This document shows, piece by piece, positions 63,545-64,000 of a stretch of DNA of 64,000 nt. Origin of the DNA: Nonomuraea fuscirosea (GTDB taxonomy: Bacteria; Actinomycetota; Actinomycetes; Streptosporangiales; Streptosporangiaceae); NCBI RefSeq assembly GCF_003001935.1, contig NZ_PVNG01000009.1, positions 124,001 to 188,000 of the forward strand, in the 5' to 3' direction. Within the stretch, counting starts at the first letter, position 1; the number at the start of each line of letters is the position of its first letter. The position numbers and the translations under genes were made by a program. The notes under the pieces were generated by a model. That model saw only the letters and a list, made by a program, of their open reading frames with translations, searched no databases and had not been told where the DNA came from.

Positions 63545-63690
63545 CTTCCGAGCTGCGGTCCGAATGGAAGATCACCCCGTCCACGTCGCCGCCCCGGGTG
63601 GCCGCCGCCATCTGCAGCGAGGCGCGGGTCAATGCGCCATCGTGGTGCCCGGACATGGCGTAGCCGAGCGGCCGGCGCGAGAACACCAGG
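63545..63690 (-). pseudogene. IS3-family transposase remnant E
   Basis: The minus strand reads SRRPLGYAMSGHHDGALTRA and SLQMAAATRGGDVDGVIFHS, then DRSSEG in place of DRGSEY. This is the rve catalytic segment of IS3-type OrfB, cut on both sides and with frame changes. Confidence 0.75.
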
Positions 63691-64000
63691 GACACCCGCA
63701 TCGTGCTCGGCGACATCACGATCATGCAGGTCCAGCAGGGAGCCGCGTCCGCGCAGGGGCGTGAGTGGGCCTGGTTCGTGCACGAGCGCAACATCGAGGT
63801 GCGGTCGATCCTGGACGGCCAGGGCATCGCCTACGCACGAATCAGGTTCGTCGCGACCGCGACCTCGGCGACCTCGCAGGTATTCCTGTCCAAGTCGGAC
63901 AACGTGGGGGACTGGGCCGCATCAGCCGGTACGTGCCCGCGCCCAACCGGGCTCCCCGGACGCCCGCGCCTGCACCGCCGGTGACAGCAGATCGCCGGCG
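63691..64000. other. Window end without a recognised gene
   Basis: A plus-strand frame (QGREWAWFVHERNIEVRSIL) crosses this stretch, but it has no start signal or known family and is interrupted. It is probably more mobile-element debris. Confidence 0.25.

Overview
The window is very GC-rich actinomycete chromosome. The third codon positions, the Tat signals, the ROK, HutC, MmyB and PadR regulators and the high density of secreted hydrolases all suggest a filamentous genus of the Streptosporangiaceae type. That placement is an inference, because no rRNA or other taxonomic marker is present. I found no convincing tRNA, rRNA or CRISPR.

Left part (1-31 kb) is an accessory catabolic region. It holds a GH36 alpha-galactosidase cut by the window edge and divergent from a probably leaderless ROK repressor, an orphan sugar-binding lipoprotein, a CGNR-type regulator with an MFS pump, and a Tat-exported SGNH hydrolase. 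Next comes a HutC-type regulator with a six-gene uptake operon (COG1840-type binding protein, fused permease, ATPase, phosphatase, phosphodiester glycosidase). After an MmyB-type regulator/MFS/EthD group, a class-C beta-lactamase-like hydrolase and a hydrolase/PfpI pair with an FCD-GntR regulator, there is a tight seven-gene operon: binding protein, two permeases, two different ATPases, a succinate-semialdehyde-type aldehyde dehydrogenase and an iron alcohol dehydrogenase. One of the two ATPases lacks the switch histidine.

Middle part (31-45 kb): a secreted CE1-type esterase with FnIII and CBM2 domains is followed by the most interesting locus, a compact and apparently complete natural-product cluster. 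It encodes a degenerate condensation-like protein, a stand-alone adenylation enzyme, a luciferase-like monooxygenase, an APH-fold kinase, a radical SAM/SPASM enzyme, a free carrier protein and a glycosyltransferase, all with overlapping or near-touching ends. Diverging from it are two ABC exporters in tandem, followed by an NAD-dependent epimerase. A 13-bp dyad with core GAAAgTTTC lies in this cluster's divergent promoter and also in the CE1 esterase promoter.

Right part (45-64 kb) is a decayed, mobile-element-rich zone. It contains IS3-type transposase fragments in several orientations, two tyrosine recombinase remnants, a Tn3 transposase remnant, broken TetR, LacI, DUF1707 and membrane-protein genes, and a 373-bp, about 99% identical copy of the end of the phosphodiester glycosidase gene, ending at a 17-bp perfect hairpin. 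Intact genes between them include a DUF1996 protein with an internal duplication, Spo0M, an EstB-like esterase, and a PadR/DUF1048/DrrA/DrrB/P450 operon. A second PadR/DUF1048/DUF1048 module 5 kb away has lost all but the N-terminus of its DrrA-like gene, apparently through the Tn3-type rearrangement.
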